Assembly (NCBI GenBank): GCA_946405135.1
Contig: CAMJGD010000007.1
Coordinates: forward strand, 1 to 61,579
Origin: an uncultured Clostridiaceae bacterium
Lineage (GTDB): Bacteria; Bacillota; Clostridia; Clostridiales; Clostridiaceae
Length of the DNA: 61,579 bases
Direction: 5' to 3'
Position 1 is the stretch's first letter. Every line of letters begins with the position of its first letter. This document shows, piece after piece, positions 8,877 through 16,316 of this stretch. Made by a program: the position numbers and the translations under genes. The notes beneath the pieces are model-generated. The model was not told the DNA's origin and did no database searches. It saw only the letters and a list, made by a program, of their open reading frames with translations.

Positions 8877-9641
8877 ATGTTTGCTGAAGAAAGGCAAGAA
8901 AAAATTGCAGGGCTTTTGAAAGAGAAAAGTAGTATAAAAGTTAGTGAACTATCTAATATTTTTAATGTATCTGAATCAACTATAAGAAGAGATTTGCAGG
9001 ATATGGAACAGAAAGGTCTTTTAACAAGGACTCATGGAGGAGCAGTACAGGCTAAAAAAACAAATTTTGAGCCCACATTTGAAGAAAAAGAAGATAAAAA
9101 GCATTATGAAAAAGCTGATATTGGAAGGCTAGCGGCTTCTTTGATTGAAGATAATGATACTATTATACTTGATTCAGGAACAACAACTTTAGAAATTGCT
9201 AAAAATATTAAGGCAAAAAATGTTACTATAATAACTAATTCCCTTGATATTGCCTTAGAATTATCAAATAAAGAAGACATAGAGCTTATTATTGCTGGAG
9301 GAACATTAAGAAAAGTTACAAGAGCAATGGTAGGTTATTTAACTGAAAGTACTTTAAGAAATTTTAGAGTGGATAAAGCATTTATAGGTACTAATGGTAT
9401 ATCTGCAGAAGAAGGAATAACTACTCCAAATTTTACAGAAGCACAAAGTAAAAAAGCTATGATGAATGTGGCTAATAAGGTTTTTGTAGTAGCTGATAGT
9501 TCAAAGTTCAATGAGGTAAGTTTTTCTGTAATAAGTCCTATTAGAGCTGTGACAGCAATAATTACAAATACTGATTTAGATAAAACGGTGATTAAAGATT
9601 TTGAAGAGGCAGGAGTTGAAATCATAACAGCAATTGATTAG
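8877..9641 (+). CDS. fruR: DeoR-family transcriptional regulator (FruR-like)
   Basis: A 254-residue DeoR-family repressor with an N-terminal winged helix (VSELSNIFNVSESTIRRDL) and a C-terminal sugar-phosphate sensor domain containing the family signatures IILDSGTTTLEIA and AFIGTNGIS. Family members act as homotetrameric repressors released by a sugar phosphate. It directly precedes a 1-phosphofructokinase-like gene (31-base gap), so fructose 1-phosphate or tagatose phosphate is the likely effector. I start it at ATG 8877 (MFAEERQEKI, the usual FruR N-terminus) with GAGAGTG as ribosome site; an in-frame ATG at 8862 would add five residues. It probably also represses its own operon. Confidence 0.85.
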   Translation: MFAEERQEKIAGLLKEKSSIKVSELSNIFNVSESTIRRDLQDMEQKGLLTRTHGGAVQAKKTNFEPTFEEKEDKKHYEKADIGRLAASLIEDNDTIILDSGTTTLEIAKNIKAKNVTIITNSLDIALELSNKEDIELIIAGGTLRKVTRAMVGYLTESTLRNFRVDKAFIGTNGISAEEGITTPNFTEAQSKKAMMNVANKVFVVADSSKFNEVSFSVISPIRAVTAIITNTDLDKTVIKDFEEAGVEIITAID

Positions 9642-9672
9642 CTATATAAGATGAAAGGATGGTTAGAAGTAT

Positions 9673-10602
9673 ATGGTGATAACTGTAACATTAAACCCAG
9701 CACTAGATAAAACCTTAACCATTAACAATTTTACATTGGGAGAAGTGAATAGAGTATCAAGTATAAGATACGATATAGGTGGAAAAGGAATAAATGTATC
9801 AAAAGTTTTAAAAAATTTTAATATTGATTCTGTTTGTACTGGTTTTTTAGGTGGAGTATGGGAAAAATATTTTTTAGATGAACTTAACATAAGAAATATT
9901 TCATGTGAATTTATTCATATTCAAAACAGTACTAGAACAAATACAAAAATAGTTGATGATTTAAACAAAGTATATACTGATATAAATGAGCCAGGACCTT
10001 TAATAACAGAAGATGAACTAAGCAGATTTGTTTCTTCTTTTGAAAGTCTATGTAATAAAGGCGATATAGTAGTTTTATCCGGAGGAGTAAGTCCTTCAAT
10101 ACCAGTAAATATTTATGGAAGGCTTATAAAGATTGCTAAAACAAAGGGTGCAGTAACCATATTAGATGCAGAAGGAAAACTTCTAGAAGAAGGACTTAAA
10201 GAAAAGCCAGATATAATAAAACCAAATATTCATGAATTAAGCAAATTAATGAATTTAGAAAATGAAAATTCCAATACCATTATAAGTGCTTCAAAAAAAC
10301 TTATTGAAGATGGAATAGGTAAAGTGCTTGTATCACTTGGAGATAAAGGAGCAATGCTTATAACAAAAGATGAAGTATATAGTGCTAAAGGTTTAAAGAT
10401 AGATGTTAAAAGTACTGTAGGTGCAGGCGATTCAATGGTAGCAGCTTTAGTTTACAGCTTAATAAATAATCTTGATAATAAAGATACTTTAAAATTTGCA
10501 AATGCCAGCGGGGCAGCTTCTGTTTCTTTAGAAGGTACTGAGGCATGTACTCTTAGCCAAGTAAAGAAGTTAATAGATGAAGTAAGTATTGAAACTAATT
10601 AG
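9673..10602 (+). CDS. fruK: 1-phosphofructokinase / tagatose-6-phosphate kinase family (PfkB)
   Basis: A 309-residue PfkB-family sugar-phosphate kinase. It begins MVITVTLNPALDKT, typical of FruK/LacC, carries the substrate-binding GGKGINVSKVL near residue 35 and the C-terminal anion-hole/catalytic motif STVGAGDSMVAA near 250. FruK converts fructose 1-phosphate to fructose 1,6-bisphosphate; LacC acts on tagatose 6-phosphate, and the two are hard to separate by eye. Linkage to a DeoR/FruR regulator favours FruK. The usual third gene, the fructose PTS transporter fruA, is absent: a terminator and an unrelated dehydrogenase gene follow. Confidence 0.8.
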   Translation: MVITVTLNPALDKTLTINNFTLGEVNRVSSIRYDIGGKGINVSKVLKNFNIDSVCTGFLGGVWEKYFLDELNIRNISCEFIHIQNSTRTNTKIVDDLNKVYTDINEPGPLITEDELSRFVSSFESLCNKGDIVVLSGGVSPSIPVNIYGRLIKIAKTKGAVTILDAEGKLLEEGLKEKPDIIKPNIHELSKLMNLENENSNTIISASKKLIEDGIGKVLVSLGDKGAMLITKDEVYSAKGLKIDVKSTVGAGDSMVAALVYSLINNLDNKDTLKFANASGAASVSLEGTEACTLSQVKKLIDEVSIETN

Positions 10603-10638
10603 TTTTAAAAGATATTTTCAGATGTAAATAAGTCTTAT

Positions 10639-10691
10639 ACCGTATAGCAAGCAGAATTTATATAGTAACCTTGCTTTACGGTTTATTTTTT
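10639..10691 (+). terminator. intrinsic terminator of the fruR–fruK operon
   Basis: ACCGTATAGCAAG (10639–10651) pairs with CTTGCTTTACGGT (10670–10682) with one mismatch, followed by TTATTTTTT. Confidence 0.75.
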
Positions 10692-10807
10692 AATGTTGCA
10701 TCTCTTTCCCATGTTAACTTGACTTAAATTAATACTTTATATAAACTGGAAATGAGTCCTGGTGGGATTTCCAAATTTATTAAAGTGATTTTTAGGGAGA
10801 TGAGATT

Positions 10808-11599
10808 ATGGGAAAATTAGATGGTAAAGTAGCACTTATTACAGGTGCTTCTAAAGGTATTGGAGAAGGAATTGCAAAGGTTTATGCAAAGCATGGCGCA
10901 AAGGTTGTTTTACTAGCTAGGTCTTCAGCAGTAGAGGATATAGCAGAAGAATTAAATAAAAAAGGGTTTGAAGCTTTAGCTGTAAAGGCAGATGTAACAA
11001 ACATGGCAGATGTTAAGAAGGCTATTAATAGCGCTACTGATAGGTTTGGCAAGATAGACATATTGGTAAATAATGCTGGGATATGTAAGCTAGGTAACTT
11101 TTTAGATATGACAGAAGAAGATAGAGATTTTCACATAGATATAAATATTAAAGGGGTATGGAATGTTACAAAGGCTGTTTTACCTTTAATGATTAAAGAA
11201 AAGCATGGAAAAATAGTTATAATGTCATCAGTTACGGGTGATATGGTAGCAGATCCAGGAGAAACAGCTTATGCTACTACAAAGGCTGCCTTGGTTGGAT
11301 TTACTAAGTCTTTAGCAAGGGAAGTAGCAGAACATAATATAACTGTTAATGCAATTTGCCCTGGATATGTAAGAACACCAATGGCTGAGAGCATAGCAAA
11401 ACAATCAAATCTAGAAAATCCAGAGGCTGTAATCAAAGGAATAGCTGATGCAGTACCATTAAAAAGATTAGCAGATCCAGAAGAAGTAGGAGAACTTGCA
11501 GCATTTTTAGGATCTGATGAATCATCCTATATCACAGGAACACAGGTGGTTATCGATGGAGGAAGTACTCTTCCAGAAACTGTTAGTGTAGGAAGCTAA
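10808..11599 (+). CDS. ucpA: UcpA-type short-chain dehydrogenase
   Basis: A 263-residue classical SDR oxidoreductase. The cofactor motif TGASKGIG is near residue 13, the structural NNAG near 89, the catalytic Ser and YxxxK in MSSVTGD and YATTK, and the C-terminal ITGTQVVIDGGSTLPETVSVG. From memory the whole chain is strikingly like Escherichia coli UcpA (shared DFHIDINIKGVWNVTKAVLP and CPGYVRTPMAESIA), more than SDRs usually are between phyla. The true substrate of UcpA is not established; in E. coli it has been linked to aldehyde/furan tolerance. Ribosome site AGGGAGATGAG precedes ATG 10808. It is monocistronic, followed by a terminator. Confidence 0.85.
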   Translation: MGKLDGKVALITGASKGIGEGIAKVYAKHGAKVVLLARSSAVEDIAEELNKKGFEALAVKADVTNMADVKKAINSATDRFGKIDILVNNAGICKLGNFLDMTEEDRDFHIDINIKGVWNVTKAVLPLMIKEKHGKIVIMSSVTGDMVADPGETAYATTKAALVGFTKSLAREVAEHNITVNAICPGYVRTPMAESIAKQSNLENPEAVIKGIADAVPLKRLADPEEVGELAAFLGSDESSYITGTQVVIDGGSTLPETVSVGS

Positions 11600-11663
11600 G
11601 AAAGATATAATTAATGGTATGATAAAACCTTTTTTACGGTGACAGCTACCGAAGAAATGCTCT

Positions 11664-11694
11664 AAAGACTAGCAAAATGCTAGTCTTTTTTTGT
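11664..11694 (+). terminator. intrinsic terminator after ucpA
   Basis: AAAGACTAGC (11664–11673), loop AAAAT, GCTAGTCTTT (11679–11688), then a run of T. A textbook structure. Confidence 0.9.
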
Positions 11695-11767
11695 TGTGCG
11701 CCCAGCATGGGTGCGTACTAATAGTATGTACTTCATGTACTAAAAACTGTATATTACGTAATACATA

Positions 11768-11795
11768 TTGCAATGAATTTTCTAAATCATATAAT
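11768..11795 (+). promoter_or_regulatory. promoter of the agr-like four-gene cassette
   Basis: TTGCAA (11768–11773), a 16-base spacer and TATAAT (11790–11795) lie about 118 bases before the regulator start. I see no clear pair of LytTR-type direct repeats beside it. Between the ucpA terminator and this promoter only the GTGCGCCCAGCATGGGTGCG stretch at 11696–11715 stands out. Confidence 0.6.
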
Positions 11796-11912
11796 TATGT
11801 TATAGAGTTTCTATAGGAAAACTTAACTTATACATGTTTTAAATTTGAACTTATATAAAGAAGTCTTATAACCTAGGAAAATGATAAAATAAATCTCATG
11901 AGGATAGAGTAT

Positions 11913-12623
11913 ATGATTGATATTGCAATATGTGATGATGATAAAAATATCATAGAACAAATAAAAAAATATATAGAAGAATATGATGCATGTAGGAGTA
12001 CAATAAGCACATACAATTGCGGGGAACAACTATTAAGCTATAAAAAAAAGTTTCATATAATATTTTTAGATATTGATATGGCAGGAATAGATGGCATTGA
12101 AACCGCAAAAAGAATAAGAGAATATGATAAAACTGTAAAAATAATTTATATTACAAATTTCACTGACTATGTAAACTTAGCCTTTGAGGTTCATGCTTTT
12201 GCATATTTGAACAAGCCTATTAAAAAAGAGCAGATATATACTCAATTAAATGAGGCTATTGCATATTTAGAAGATAGAGAAGGGGAGGAATTAATAGAAT
12301 TTATAACATTAGAGGGAGTTGTACGATTAGCTCCAAAGGATATATATTATTTTGAATATATAAACCGCAGGGTTAAAATAAAAACTTTTAATAATAGCTA
12401 CATGTTAAAGGAAAATATAACTACTGTTGCAAAACGCATGGATAGATATGGATTTTTAATGCCTCATAAGAGTTTTACGGTAAACTTATTTTATGTGAAA
12501 TCTATAAAAGGATATGACATTTTTATGATGGATGGAAGCATTATACCTCTGTCTCAAAAGAAGTCGTCAGAGTTTAGAGAAAAGTTTAATATATTTTTAG
12601 AAAATCACATTAAAAATATGTAA
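11913..12623 (+). CDS. LytTR-family response regulator (AgrA-like)
   Basis: A 236-residue response regulator with a receiver domain and a C-terminal LytTR DNA-binding domain. The acidic pocket is CDDDK near residue 6–9 and the likely phosphoacceptor is Asp53 in FLDIDMAG. The conserved Lys is in YLNKPIKK. The LytTR part runs from about 135, with FEYINRRVKIKT and the typical FLMPHKSFTVNL. I choose ATG 11913 because ATGAGGA at 11898–11904 is a ribosome site at proper distance; that stretch contains an in-frame ATG that would add five residues. The downstream kinase starts 12 bases after its stop. LytTR regulators of this type usually answer peptide pheromones. Confidence 0.85.
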   Translation: MIDIAICDDDKNIIEQIKKYIEEYDACRSTISTYNCGEQLLSYKKKFHIIFLDIDMAGIDGIETAKRIREYDKTVKIIYITNFTDYVNLAFEVHAFAYLNKPIKKEQIYTQLNEAIAYLEDREGEELIEFITLEGVVRLAPKDIYYFEYINRRVKIKTFNNSYMLKENITTVAKRMDRYGFLMPHKSFTVNLFYVKSIKGYDIFMMDGSIIPLSQKKSSEFREKFNIFLENHIKNM

Positions 12624-12635
12624 GGTGGGGCGTTT

Positions 12636-13949
12636 ATGGTGAATAATTCAGTTACAGTTTTGGGACAGATAATAATATTTTTATTAGCATTATTTTCTAC
12701 TTATATAATTTTTGATTTTATGAGTAAATTTGAAAGAAATCTATATTATAAAAAATATTTCTACGTAATAGCTTATGTATTATTTACTATAGTAATTTTA
12801 TTATCTAAAATATTTTGCGGTGAACTTTTAAATTTAGCTGTAACTATATCGGCAACATTGATAGTTGGGCATTTACTTTATAACAATAAGAAAATATATA
12901 TTTTATATTATTTCATGTATATAGTAAGTTTGGCCGTTTTCCAATTTGTAGCTGTTCTTATATTCCAAATAATCTGCTTAAACTTTAATATTAATTTTTA
13001 TAGTGCTGATATATTTTTTATAACAAGTTCAACCATAGTGCAATTTGCTAACTTAAGTGCTTCAAGACTATTTATAATATGTTATAGAAAGAGAAAAATT
13101 GAGAAGATTACCCCTATACAATATTTAAATTTCTTAGTGCTTCCTATATTTAGTATTTTTTATATTACTACTTTAATGATGTATATCCAAACTTATTTAT
13201 CACTAGAAGATATAATTTTATTATTAGTAAATATTATTTCAATTATTGTATTAAATATATTTATTACAAATATATTTCAATCAATATCAAAAAATAATGA
13301 GTTAAAAAACCAATTACAGCTTTATGAGCAGCAGGCTGAAATTCAATATGAATATTACGCTTCCTTAGAAAGCAAATATAAAAATTCTAGAATAATCATT
13401 CATGATATAAAAAATCATTTGCAGACTATAGAGAATCTATATAAGCTGAATGAACATGAAAAGGCTGAACAGTATACTAAAAATATGTACAATATGTTTG
13501 ATAGGCTTGGTCAAAAATATTATACAAGCAATAAAGTATTAAACATAATCATTAATGATAAAATGCAGAAAGCAGAGAGGTTTAATGTAAGCTTAAATTG
13601 CAAGGTAGGAGAGGTAAACATGGAGTTTATCAATGATATGGATATTACTACTATATTTTCCAATCTTCTAGATAATGCGATAGAATGTACAAAAGATTCA
13701 TCTGAAAATAAGGCAATATTTTTAAGAATTGATAAATTTAATGATTTTGTTGTAATAAATATAACTAACTCTTTAGATAAACCACCTATAAAAGGTGATG
13801 GTAACTTTAAATCAACTAAAAAAAATCATAAAGGTATCGGTTTGCAAAATGTAAAGATGACATTAGAGAAATATGAAGGAAATATGAGAATTGAATATGA
13901 TGAAAAAACTTTTAAAGTAAATATAGTTATTCCTAATAATTTACATTAA
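12636..13949 (+). CDS. AgrC-like sensor histidine kinase
   Basis: A 437-residue membrane kinase. The first about 210 residues form six or so hydrophobic segments, the AgrC-type sensor. A coiled linker leads to HDIKNHLQ (phosphoacceptor His near 256), then a GHKL ATPase domain: N box DNAIEC, and KGIGLQNV as the G1/G2 region near 395–405. This is the HATPase_c_5 class paired with LytTR regulators. Ribosome site AAGGTGGGG overlaps the end of the regulator gene. Neither agrB (pheromone maturation) nor agrD (pheromone) is encoded next to it; a YhfC-family protease gene follows instead. Confidence 0.85.
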   Translation: MVNNSVTVLGQIIIFLLALFSTYIIFDFMSKFERNLYYKKYFYVIAYVLFTIVILLSKIFCGELLNLAVTISATLIVGHLLYNNKKIYILYYFMYIVSLAVFQFVAVLIFQIICLNFNINFYSADIFFITSSTIVQFANLSASRLFIICYRKRKIEKITPIQYLNFLVLPIFSIFYITTLMMYIQTYLSLEDIILLLVNIISIIVLNIFITNIFQSISKNNELKNQLQLYEQQAEIQYEYYASLESKYKNSRIIIHDIKNHLQTIENLYKLNEHEKAEQYTKNMYNMFDRLGQKYYTSNKVLNIIINDKMQKAERFNVSLNCKVGEVNMEFINDMDITTIFSNLLDNAIECTKDSSENKAIFLRIDKFNDFVVINITNSLDKPPIKGDGNFKSTKKNHKGIGLQNVKMTLEKYEGNMRIEYDEKTFKVNIVIPNNLH

Positions 13950-13984
13950 TTATTTAACAGAACACATGTAAAGGCGGCGATTTG

Positions 13985-14764
13985 GTGAATTTTTCGGCAC
14001 TAATATTATGTTTTATCATAAATATTATCATATGTTTTGGAATACCAATAGGTTATCTGATTTACCTAATAGCAGCTAAAAGAAGAGGGTTAAAATCATT
14101 TTTTACAGGTGCTTTGGTATTTTTAATATCTCAAGTATTTTTTAGATTACCAATTCTTAAGTATATTTTACCCAAAATGGATTGGTACAGCACCATGACT
14201 GTTTTTTATCCTATAATTTACTGCATATTTTTAGGCATAACTGCTGGATTATTTGAAGAGATAGGCAGGTTTTTGGGATTTAAATTAGCTCTTAAGAAAA
14301 AAAGAAGCTGGTTTGACGGACTTTCTTTTGGAATAGGGCACGGTGGAATAGAAGCTATGATTGTATCAGGTGTTTCTAGCATACAAAACTTAGTAATATT
14401 AATTTCTTTAAATAAAGGAAGTTATGATGCTGGTAAACATGGCATTAGTGAAGCATTTAAAGCAGTAACAAGTATGAATGTACTGCTTGGAGGTATTGAA
14501 AGAATATTTGCTATTCTTATTCATGTTGGGTTAAGTATCTTGATATTATATGGAATAAACCAAAGAAAGAAAATATATTTAGGTTTATCAATACTAATTC
14601 ATGGTGTTGTAGATAGCATTGGTGCTATTATTGTTACACTAGGTTTTGGGATATATGTAGCTGAACTTTGGATTGGAATTTGTGCTGTAGTATTATTAAT
14701 TTTTTCTATAAAAATAAAAAATAAATTTGAGGGAGATGTAAGTAAAAATGAAAAGATTATCTAA
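13985..14764 (+). CDS. YhfC-family (glutamic-type) intramembrane protease
   Basis: About 259 residues with seven or eight hydrophobic helices. Conserved polar residues lie inside them: FEEIGRFLGFKL (EE near 91), GIGHGGIEA (His near 119) and LIHGVVDSIG (His near 206), the pattern expected for the YhfC family related to ABI/CAAX-type glutamic intramembrane proteases. Start: GTG 13985 follows AAGGCGG by about seven bases; an in-frame TTG at 13982 is the alternative. It lies 35 bases after the kinase gene and overlaps the next gene by 17 bases. By position it could process a signal peptide or the neighbouring lipoprotein, but that is inference. Confidence 0.7.
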   Translation: MNFSALILCFIINIIICFGIPIGYLIYLIAAKRRGLKSFFTGALVFLISQVFFRLPILKYILPKMDWYSTMTVFYPIIYCIFLGITAGLFEEIGRFLGFKLALKKKRSWFDGLSFGIGHGGIEAMIVSGVSSIQNLVILISLNKGSYDAGKHGISEAFKAVTSMNVLLGGIERIFAILIHVGLSILILYGINQRKKIYLGLSILIHGVVDSIGAIIVTLGFGIYVAELWIGICAVVLLIFSIKIKNKFEGDVSKNEKII

Positions 14765-15137
14765 AATTATGCTAATGATTTTATGTATTATGATGCTTGG
14801 AGGATGTGGTGCTAAAAAATTAAGTTCTGCTTATAGTGAAGATAAGTTAAAAGCTGCATCAGAGGAGATAATAAAAGATTTAAACAATGAAAAATATGAT
14901 GCTGTTGTGGCAAAATTTAATTCAGATTTAAAGGATAAATTATCTGCAAATAAATTAGAGGAAGTATGGGTTAATTATAAAAGTTTAGGAAAATATGATT
15001 CAATATCTAAGATAGCTTTTCAAGAAAAAGATAATTATGCTGTAGTTGTAGCTATAGCTAAGTATGAAAAAGGTAAGGTTCAATTTACATTATCCTTTAA
15101 CAAAGATATGGAATTAGTTGGAATTTTCATGAAGTAG
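14748..15137 (+). CDS. DUF3887-type lipoprotein
   Basis: A 129-residue exported lipoprotein. The signal peptide MKRLSKIMLMILCIMMLGGC ends in a lipobox (LGGC, Cys20). The mature part has an N-terminal helix (LKAASEEIIKDLNNEKY) and alternating strands ending FNKDMELVGIFMK, matching the NTF2-like DUF3887 fold; these domains are found in surface proteins and beside secreted enzymes. It overlaps the YhfC gene by 17 bases and has the ribosome site GAGGGAGATG. It is the last gene of the agr-like cassette. Confidence 0.75.
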   Translation: MKRLSKIMLMILCIMMLGGCGAKKLSSAYSEDKLKAASEEIIKDLNNEKYDAVVAKFNSDLKDKLSANKLEEVWVNYKSLGKYDSISKIAFQEKDNYAVVVAIAKYEKGKVQFTLSFNKDMELVGIFMK

Positions 15138-15189
15138 ATGGCATAGATAATATAATTAAGAAAACATAGAATTTAATTGTGATATTATG

Positions 15190-15236
15190 CATTAAGCAGC
15201 TCTAAGAGGCCATAATCTTAGAGCTGCTTAATGTGT
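15190..15236 (+). terminator. long perfect hairpin at the end of the agr-like cassette
   Basis: CATTAAGCAGCTCTAAGA (15190–15207) pairs over 18 bp with 15216–15233 around an eight-base loop. No long T-run follows, so it may act as a processing or barrier structure rather than a strong intrinsic terminator. The remaining gap to 15451 is AT-rich without an ORF I can support. Confidence 0.6.
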
Positions 15237-15451
15237 AATTATATATTACTTTTTAGATATTAATTAAATTTATTATTCACCCCATTGCTATGCATGATAC
15301 AGAGTAATAATGATGTTATAATAAATATAGATATTTTTTCAATATGTTACAATTTTGAATATACATTAAGCATTAAGTCCAGCTAAGAATTGTCAATAAG
15401 AAATAAAAAAATAATTATTATTTCTATGATCCTAAAAAAGGGGATGAGAAC

Positions 15452-16021
15452 TTGGTACAGCAATATACAAAAAAAATGATTCGCAATGAATTTATAAAAA
15501 TGTTGAATGAGCGACCACTTAATACAATCACAGTTAAGTCTATTGTTGAAGCATGTGAGATTAATAGAAATACTTTTTATTATTACTATTCAGATGTATA
15601 TGCAGTTTTATCAGAGATATTCCAAACAGAACTTCAGAGAGTCATTGATGAGTATAATGATACCCTTTCCTGGGAGGAGAGCTTTATTGCAGCTGCTAAG
15701 TTTGCTTTAGAAAATAGAAAAGCCATTTATCATGTATATAATTCTATGCAAAGAGAACAACTGGAGAACTATATATATAATGTATCAGGAAATGTGATGA
15801 TTCGGTATGTTGAGAAAGTAAGCAAAGGTATCTCAGCTTCTTCTAAGGATAAAGAGTTGATTGCCTCCTTTTATCAGTGTGCCCTCACTCAAATGTTACT
15901 GCACTGGATTTCTTCCGGAATGAATGAAGATCCTGATGCTGTTAGCAGACGTATTGGGCAGCTTTTCGATGGAAACATTATCTTATCTCTTAAGCGAAGT
16001 GCTGCTTTAGATGATGTATAA
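15452..16021 (+). CDS. TetR-family transcriptional regulator
   Basis: A 189-residue regulator with an N-terminal TetR helix-turn-helix (ITVKSIVEACEINRNTFYYYYSD, residues about 24–46) and an all-helical C-terminal ligand domain of the TetR_C_8 type often seen in Firmicutes. It starts at TTG 15452 with AAAAGGGGATGAG upstream; no in-frame ATG lies nearer than codon 9. The only following gene is oleate hydratase in the same direction, so unsaturated fatty acid responsiveness is a fair guess. The palindrome at 16207–16233 between the two is a candidate operator. Confidence 0.8.
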   Translation: MVQQYTKKMIRNEFIKMLNERPLNTITVKSIVEACEINRNTFYYYYSDVYAVLSEIFQTELQRVIDEYNDTLSWEESFIAAAKFALENRKAIYHVYNSMQREQLENYIYNVSGNVMIRYVEKVSKGISASSKDKELIASFYQCALTQMLLHWISSGMNEDPDAVSRRIGQLFDGNIILSLKRSAALDDV

Positions 16022-16091
16022 TAAAAAAAGCAATAAGAGATTTCTTTTTATTAGACATTTTAATATAAATGCCTAAAAATCAGGCAAAAAG

Positions 16092-16129
16092 GCTGTAGTG
16101 TTGGAGTTTCGAACACTGCAGCTTTTTTA
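16092..16129 (+). terminator. intrinsic terminator of the tetR gene
   Basis: GCTGTAGTGTT (16092–16102) pairs with AACACTGCAGC (16112–16122) with one G·U, followed by TTTTTT. Confidence 0.85.
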
Positions 16130-16172
16130 TCTAATGTAAAAAGTATAAAAAAGTTATATTATAAGTATAAGT

Positions 16173-16288
16173 AAATCCTACTGATATCAAGCATTCGCAA
16201 AGCTTAAGGATAAATAATTAAGTATTTTATCCTGTGGTCATACTAATAAAATGAATATAAAAGAAATCTAAACATAATAGTAGGATTT
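16173..16288 (+). promoter_or_regulatory. paired inverted repeats upstream of oleate hydratase
   Basis: Two nested symmetric elements are seen. AAATCCTACT (16173–16182) is the exact inverse of AGTAGGATTT (16279–16288). Between them AGGATAAA (16207–16214) and TTTATCCT (16226–16233) form an 8-bp palindrome with an 11-base spacer. They occupy the gap between the TetR terminator and the hydratase ribosome site, where an operator is expected. Binding by the TetR protein is inferred only. Confidence 0.4.
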
Positions 16289-16316
16289 GAATATTATTAG
16301 GAAAGAAGGAGAAAAC

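Noticed and set aside
10719..10747. TTGACT-based promoter for ucpA
   Set aside because: The only −10-like boxes give spacers of 13–15 bases; not convincing enough to list.
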